46,292 nucleotides of DNA, from positions 1-46,292 of the forward strand of contig CAIKGD010000064.1 in NCBI GenBank assembly GCA_903826865.1. Reading direction: 5' to 3'. Of this stretch, positions 42,610 to 46,292 are shown one piece after another (position 1 is the stretch's first letter; each line of letters starts with the position of its first letter). The position numbers were made by a program, and so were the translations under genes. The notes under the pieces were generated by a model, which ran no database searches, had not been told where the DNA came from, and saw only the letters and a program-made list of their open reading frames with translations. Source of the DNA: an uncultured Verrucomicrobiota bacterium (lineage in GTDB: Bacteria > Verrucomicrobiota > Kiritimatiellia > Kiritimatiellales > Tichowtungiaceae).

Positions 42610-43341
42610 ATGAAGAAAAAAGCAATAATGATGATGATTGCGGCACTGGCCGCAGGAGCGGTTCATGCAGTGGATGTGAGCGGCACGGCGGATTTCGCCA
42701 GCGCCTATGTTTTCCGCGGAACTACTTTCAACGACGGTATGGTGTTTCAGCCCGGTGCGTCGATTTCAGGCCTGCCGATTCCGGAACAGTACGGTGCGAT
42801 CACGCTCGGAACCTGGGCGAACTTCGACATCGGTGATTACGGCGGAACACTTAAGAAGAACCGGTTTTCGGAAGTCGATTATTACCTTACCTATGCGCTG
42901 CCGGTCAAAGTGGTTGACCTCAGCACGACCTACACCGAATACACCTATCCCAACGGTGCCAGCGCTGACCGCGAAGTGGCTTTCTGCGTCGGTAAAAAGA
43001 TCGGCGAAACCGGGCTCTATCCGTCGATTACCGCCAATTACGGGCTGGACGGCGCTGTCGAACAAAACTGGTACATTCAGGGCGGTATCGGTTACGACAA
43101 GAGCCTGACGGAAGCGCTTTCACTTTCTTCCAGCGTGAAGGCGGCCTATGCGCTCAGTGATGCCGGATCGGACGGCTTCAACGACGCAACGGCCAGTATC
43201 GGCTTGGCCTACAAGATCACGGAAAACTGGTCGCTCAAAGGTTCTGTGACTTATGTTGCACAGCTGGATGACGCAGTGCTGTCTGACGTTGCGTACGACC
43301 GGCCGGTCTATGGAATGCTGGGCGCTGCCTGCAGCTTCTAA
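42610..43341 (+). CDS. TorF-like putative outer membrane porin
   Basis: The 243-aa product has a signal peptide (MKKKAIMMMIAALAAGAVHA) followed by the VSGTADFASAYVFRGTTFNDG start and alternating hydrophobic beta strands, as in TorF family putative porins, and ends in the aromatic AACSF. It probably forms a small outer-membrane barrel assembled by BamA. AAAGGAG lies upstream of the ATG. Strong leader and terminator suggest a well-expressed single-gene unit. Confidence 0.82.
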   Translation: MKKKAIMMMIAALAAGAVHAVDVSGTADFASAYVFRGTTFNDGMVFQPGASISGLPIPEQYGAITLGTWANFDIGDYGGTLKKNRFSEVDYYLTYALPVKVVDLSTTYTEYTYPNGASADREVAFCVGKKIGETGLYPSITANYGLDGAVEQNWYIQGGIGYDKSLTEALSLSSSVKAAYALSDAGSDGFNDATASIGLAYKITENWSLKGSVTYVAQLDDAVLSDVAYDRPVYGMLGAACSF

Positions 43342-43358
43342 GACAGAACAGTTCCGGT

Positions 43359-43392
43359 AAAAAGCGCTCCGCACATGCGGAGCGCTTTTTTA
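43359..43392 (+). terminator. Rho-independent terminator after the TorF-like porin
   Basis: AAAAAGCGCTCCGC, loop ACAT and GCGGAGCGCTTTTT (43359-43390) form a 14-bp perfect stem ending in a T tract. It closes the porin transcript before the Lrp gene. Confidence 0.92.
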
Positions 43393-43450
43393 TTTGTTTC
43401 CATAGGGTTCAAAACTGTTTATAAAGCAGACTTTCCAACGGGAGAAGAAA

Positions 43451-43930
43451 ATGGACGAACTGCTCAAACAACTGAAAAATAATGCCCAAGAGAGCCCGGA
43501 AAATCTGGCTAAACTGCTGGGAACCACCGTGGCCGATGTTAAGGCCCGGATCAAAGCCTATGAAAAAGCCGGCATCATTCAGGGCTATCAGGCCGTCATC
43601 AACGAAGATAAACTTGATGACGCGCCCGTTACCGCTGTTATCGAAGTTCGGCTCACCGCCGAACGCGAAGGCGGCTTCAACCGCATTGCTGAACGCATCA
43701 GCCGCTTCCCCGAAGTCCGTTCCGCCTTTCTTATGTCCGGCGGCTACGACCTGCTCCTTTTTGTCAGCGGCAAAACCCTGAACGAAGTCGCCAGTTTCGT
43801 CAGCGAAAAACTCTCGACGCTCGGCGGCGTGGTCGGCACCGCTACCCACTTTATGCTTAAAGCCTACAAGAAAAACGACGTCCTCATGCGTGGATCCGAT
43901 GAAAACGAACGACCCCAAATCTCTGCGTAA
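43451..43930 (+). CDS. Lrp/AsnC family transcriptional regulator
   Basis: The 159-aa product has an N-terminal helix-turn-helix (about residues 15-50; ENLAKLLGTTVADVKARIKAYEKAGIIQGYQ) and a C-terminal RAM/ligand-binding domain (about 60-145) with the GGYDLLLFVSG strand. Such proteins respond to amino acids. It overlaps the aminotransferase gene by 32 bases and is likely to control it with an amino-acid ligand; self-regulation is also likely. GGGAGAAG lies before the ATG. Confidence 0.92.
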   Translation: MDELLKQLKNNAQESPENLAKLLGTTVADVKARIKAYEKAGIIQGYQAVINEDKLDDAPVTAVIEVRLTAEREGGFNRIAERISRFPEVRSAFLMSGGYDLLLFVSGKTLNEVASFVSEKLSTLGGVVGTATHFMLKAYKKNDVLMRGSDENERPQISA

Positions 43931-45083
43931 CCGCATTGCCGGCCACGTGCGCGACATTCCGCGCTCCGGAATCCGTGACTTCTTCGACATCGTCAGCGCC
44001 CGCGCCGACGTCATCAGTCTCGGTGTCGGCGAGCCGGATTTTGTCACGCCCTGGCACATCCGCGAAGCCGCCATCAGCGCGCTGGAGCAGGGTGTTACCA
44101 GCTATACTTCAAACCTCGGCCTGCTGGCCTTGCGCAAAGAAATTTCCGGCTACGTCCAGAAAATTACCGGTGTTACCTACAACCCCGATAACGAAATCCT
44201 CATCGCGGTCGGTGTCAGCGAAGCGATGGATCTGGCTGTCCGCGCTTTGGTTGAACCCGGCGACGAAGTGCTCTACCACGAACCCTGCTACGTTTCTTAC
44301 AGTCCGGTGGTAATTTTTGCGCACGGCGTTCCCGTCAAAGTGGAAACATCGGTTGCCAACGGCTTTAAACCAACCCGCGCCCAGCTCGAAGAGAAAGTCA
44401 CTAAAAAGACCAAACTGCTCATGCTCAACTTCCCGACCAATCCGACCGGGGCGGTTCTTTCGCGCCAGGAAGTCGAAGAGATTGCGGCTTTCGCCATCAA
44501 GCACGACCTGATTGTCCTTACCGACGAAATCTACGGCGAACTCACCTACGATCAGCAGCACATCAGCCTGCTTTCCGTTCCCGGCATGAAAGAGCGCACG
44601 GTTTACCTGCACGGCTTTTCCAAAGCCTGGGCCATGACCGGATTCCGGATGGGCTTTTCCTGCGCGCCGCCGGAACTCACCGAAGCCATGATGAAAATCC
44701 ATCAGTACACCATGCTCTGCGCGCCTGTTCTCAGCCAGAAAGCCGCCATCGAAGCGTTGCGTGATCCGGAACGAGACATTGCCGGAATGCGCGACTCTTA
44801 CTGTGTGCGCCGCAACTACATGCACGCCGCCTTTCAGGAAATGGGCATCGACTGTCATTTGCCCGGCGGAGCCTTCTACATGTTTCCAAACATCGAAAAA
44901 TTCGGACTTTCCTCCTACGACTTCGCCATGAAACTGCTCGAAGCGGAAAACGTCGCCGTCGTCCCCGGCACCGCCTTCGGTGCCTGCGGCCAAGGCTTTG
45001 TCCGCTGTTGCTACGCCACGGCGCTCGACGACATCAAAGAAGCCATGACCCGCATCGCCCGCTTCGTCTCAAAGCTTGGCTAA
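43899..45083 (+). CDS. Class I/II aminotransferase (aspartate/alanine aminotransferase-like)
   Basis: The 394-aa product is a PLP enzyme of the aspartate aminotransferase subgroup: ISLGVGEPDFVTPWHI, SYTSNLGLLALR, NFPTNPTGAVLS, TDEIYGEL, the PLP-binding Lys in HGFSKAWAMTGFRMG (about residue 245) and FVRCCYATALDDI near the end. The amino acid substrate cannot be decided. The ATG at 43899 or the GTG at 43890 may be used; either overlaps the lrp-like gene, so translation is coupled. Confidence 0.93.
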   Translation: MKTNDPKSLRNRIAGHVRDIPRSGIRDFFDIVSARADVISLGVGEPDFVTPWHIREAAISALEQGVTSYTSNLGLLALRKEISGYVQKITGVTYNPDNEILIAVGVSEAMDLAVRALVEPGDEVLYHEPCYVSYSPVVIFAHGVPVKVETSVANGFKPTRAQLEEKVTKKTKLLMLNFPTNPTGAVLSRQEVEEIAAFAIKHDLIVLTDEIYGELTYDQQHISLLSVPGMKERTVYLHGFSKAWAMTGFRMGFSCAPPELTEAMMKIHQYTMLCAPVLSQKAAIEALRDPERDIAGMRDSYCVRRNYMHAAFQEMGIDCHLPGGAFYMFPNIEKFGLSSYDFAMKLLEAENVAVVPGTAFGACGQGFVRCCYATALDDIKEAMTRIARFVSKLG

Positions 45084-45090
45084 ACACCTT

Positions 45091-45129
45091 TTCCAACTGC
45101 TTGGAAGAAAAGTTTCCAAACCTTGGAAA
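45091..45129. promoter_or_regulatory. Two adjacent TTCCAA-TTGGAA palindromes upstream of purH
   Basis: TTCCAA-CTGC-TTGGAA (45091-45106) and TTTCCAA-ACC-TTGGAAA (45113-45129) share the same half-site and are centred about 22.5 bp apart, close to two helical turns. They lie 70-105 bases before the purH ATG in a gap with no terminator, as expected for operator sites or a promoter-associated motif. Confidence 0.6.
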
Positions 45130-45196
45130 ATTGTTTTGTCGGCTCCGCAGTTCGTGGTTAAATCCGGTCTTAACCATTTTCCCAAGGAGCTTTTAA

Positions 45197-46292
45197 ATGA
45201 CAAAGATCACACGGGCGCTGCTGAGCGTCTCAGACAAGGCCGGGATTGTTGATTTTGCCAAGGCGCTGGCCGCGCGCGGTGTCGAACTGCTTTCGACCGG
45301 CGGAACCGCCAAAGCCCTGCGCGACGCAGGCATTAAAGTAAAAGATGTTTCCGAGTTCACCGGCTTTCCGGAAATGCTCGACGGCCGCGTCAAGACGCTG
45401 ACTCCTCAGGTGCACGCCGGACTGCTCCATCTGCGCGACAGTGAAGAGCACATGAATACCATGAAGAAGCACGGTCTCCAGCCGATCGACCTGGTTTGCG
45501 TGAATCTATATCCGTTCGAAGCGACCATTGCCAAAGCCGGGGTGCCGCTGCACGAAGCGATTGAGCAGATCGACATCGGCGGTCCGACGATGATCCGTTC
45601 TGCCGCAAAAAACATGAAATTTGTCACCGTCATCACCGATCCGTCCGACTACGCCCGCGTTCTTGAATCCATGGACGCCAACGGCGGCGGAACGACGGAA
45701 GAACTTCGTTTTGAACTCGGTCAAAAAGTGTTTGCCCGCACGGCGGCGTACGACGCAACCATCGCCGGTTATCTTGCGGGACAGATGAAAACTTCCGCGC
45801 CGCGCCCGTTCGTAAAAACTGCCGCCAACGGTGTCGAACTGCGCTACGGCGAAAACTCGCACCAGAAGGCGTGGCTTTACGTAGACGCCAAGGCCGCCGA
45901 AGCCTGCATCGCTCAAACCGATGTGCTGCACGGCAAAGAGATGAGCTATAACAACTACGTGGACGGCGAAGGCGCACTCGAAGCCGTCAAAGAACTTTCC
46001 GGCAGACCCGGCGTAGCGGTAATCAAGCATACCAATCCGTGCGGCTACGCCACCGGCGCGACGCTGGCCGAAGCCTTTGAAGCGGCATGGAACGGCGACC
46101 CTGTTTCCGCTTTCGGTTCCGTGATTGCGGTGACGCAGAAAGTGGATATGGCGACGGCGGAACTGCTGAAAGGCCGCTTCATCGAAGCGCTGATTGCGCC
46201 GGACTTCGAACCCGCCGCGCTCGAACTGCTGAAATCCAAGAGCAAAAATATCCGCCTGCTTAAACTGCGTGCGCCGATGTCCAAGGCCGGAC
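45197..46292 (+). CDS. purH: Bifunctional AICAR formyltransferase/IMP cyclohydrolase, partial
   Basis: PurH performs the last two steps of IMP synthesis. The visible 365 residues start MTKITRALLSVSDKAGIVDFAK, continue with STGGTAKAL, the cyclohydrolase domain signature TLTPQVHAGLLHLRD and DIGGPTMIRSAAKN, and enter the formyltransferase domain with YGENSHQKAWLY and KHTNPCGYATG. AAGGAG lies 10 bases before the ATG at 45197. The frame is open to the window edge, with roughly the last 150 residues missing. Confidence 0.96.
   Translation, partial: MTKITRALLSVSDKAGIVDFAKALAARGVELLSTGGTAKALRDAGIKVKDVSEFTGFPEMLDGRVKTLTPQVHAGLLHLRDSEEHMNTMKKHGLQPIDLVCVNLYPFEATIAKAGVPLHEAIEQIDIGGPTMIRSAAKNMKFVTVITDPSDYARVLESMDANGGGTTEELRFELGQKVFARTAAYDATIAGYLAGQMKTSAPRPFVKTAANGVELRYGENSHQKAWLYVDAKAAEACIAQTDVLHGKEMSYNNYVDGEGALEAVKELSGRPGVAVIKHTNPCGYATGATLAEAFEAAWNGDPVSAFGSVIAVTQKVDMATAELLKGRFIEALIAPDFEPAALELLKSKSKNIRLLKLRAPMSKAG

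Overview
The window reads as chromosome of a Gram-negative bacterium, most likely a member of the PVC superphylum close to Kiritimatiellota. Outer-membrane genes (bamA, skp, lpxD, a partial opgG) show a diderm envelope. The type III glutamine synthetase, the animal-like UDP-glucose dehydrogenase, secreted proteins with thrombospondin-type-3-like calcium repeats, and several families of short self-similar intergenic repeats fit that group. The assignment rests on gene content and recall, not on a database search.

Layout. 1-324: start of an opgG-like gene (minus). 440-590: promoter and tRNA-Gln(TTG). 654-9751: a tightly packed plus-strand core block, prs, rplY (ctc), pth, rpsF, ssb, rpsR, rplI, dnaB, bamA, skp (ompH), lpxD. 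9988-12039: glnN (GSIII), ended by a terminator shared with a convergent minus-strand operon. 12117-17003: that operon, transcribed GT4, GT2, nucleotidyltransferase-like, alkaline-phosphatase-superfamily protein, membrane-anchored receiver; the genes overlap by 4-14 bases. 17425-22256: two secreted proteins, the first very large with calcium repeats and a lipase-like C-terminus. 22390-23508: a thioredoxin/CcdA-like fusion. 23513-24880: ugd.

24908-28813 is the accessory part, lying between core genes ugd and nadE-guaB. It holds a 'mobile mystery protein' A/B pair (HTH regulator plus Fic protein) bracketed by two near-identical ~143 bp direct repeats made of REP-like hairpins, with three 16-bp operator-like sites at an exact 32-bp period in front of mbpA. 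Upstream of it lie three AT-rich genes of unclear role: a 4-TM protein, a trypsin-like protease and a HEPN-like alpha-helical protein.

28852-46292 returns to metabolism: nadE, guaB, a monooxygenase-like/Fe-ADH/lplA operon, a secreted GH29 fucosidase, an AGCS symporter, a CE7 esterase, a nitroreductase, a CpXC protein, a TPR membrane protein, aroK, a small basic protein, a thioesterase, a TorF-like porin, an Lrp/aminotransferase pair and a partial purH.

The most unusual material is (i) the repeat-bracketed MbpAB cassette with its phased operators, (ii) the glycan-type operon with nucleotidyltransferase, AlkP-like and TM-receiver proteins, and (iii) several unrelated repeat families of similar design, two of which run into coding sequence (nadE N-terminus, lplA interior).
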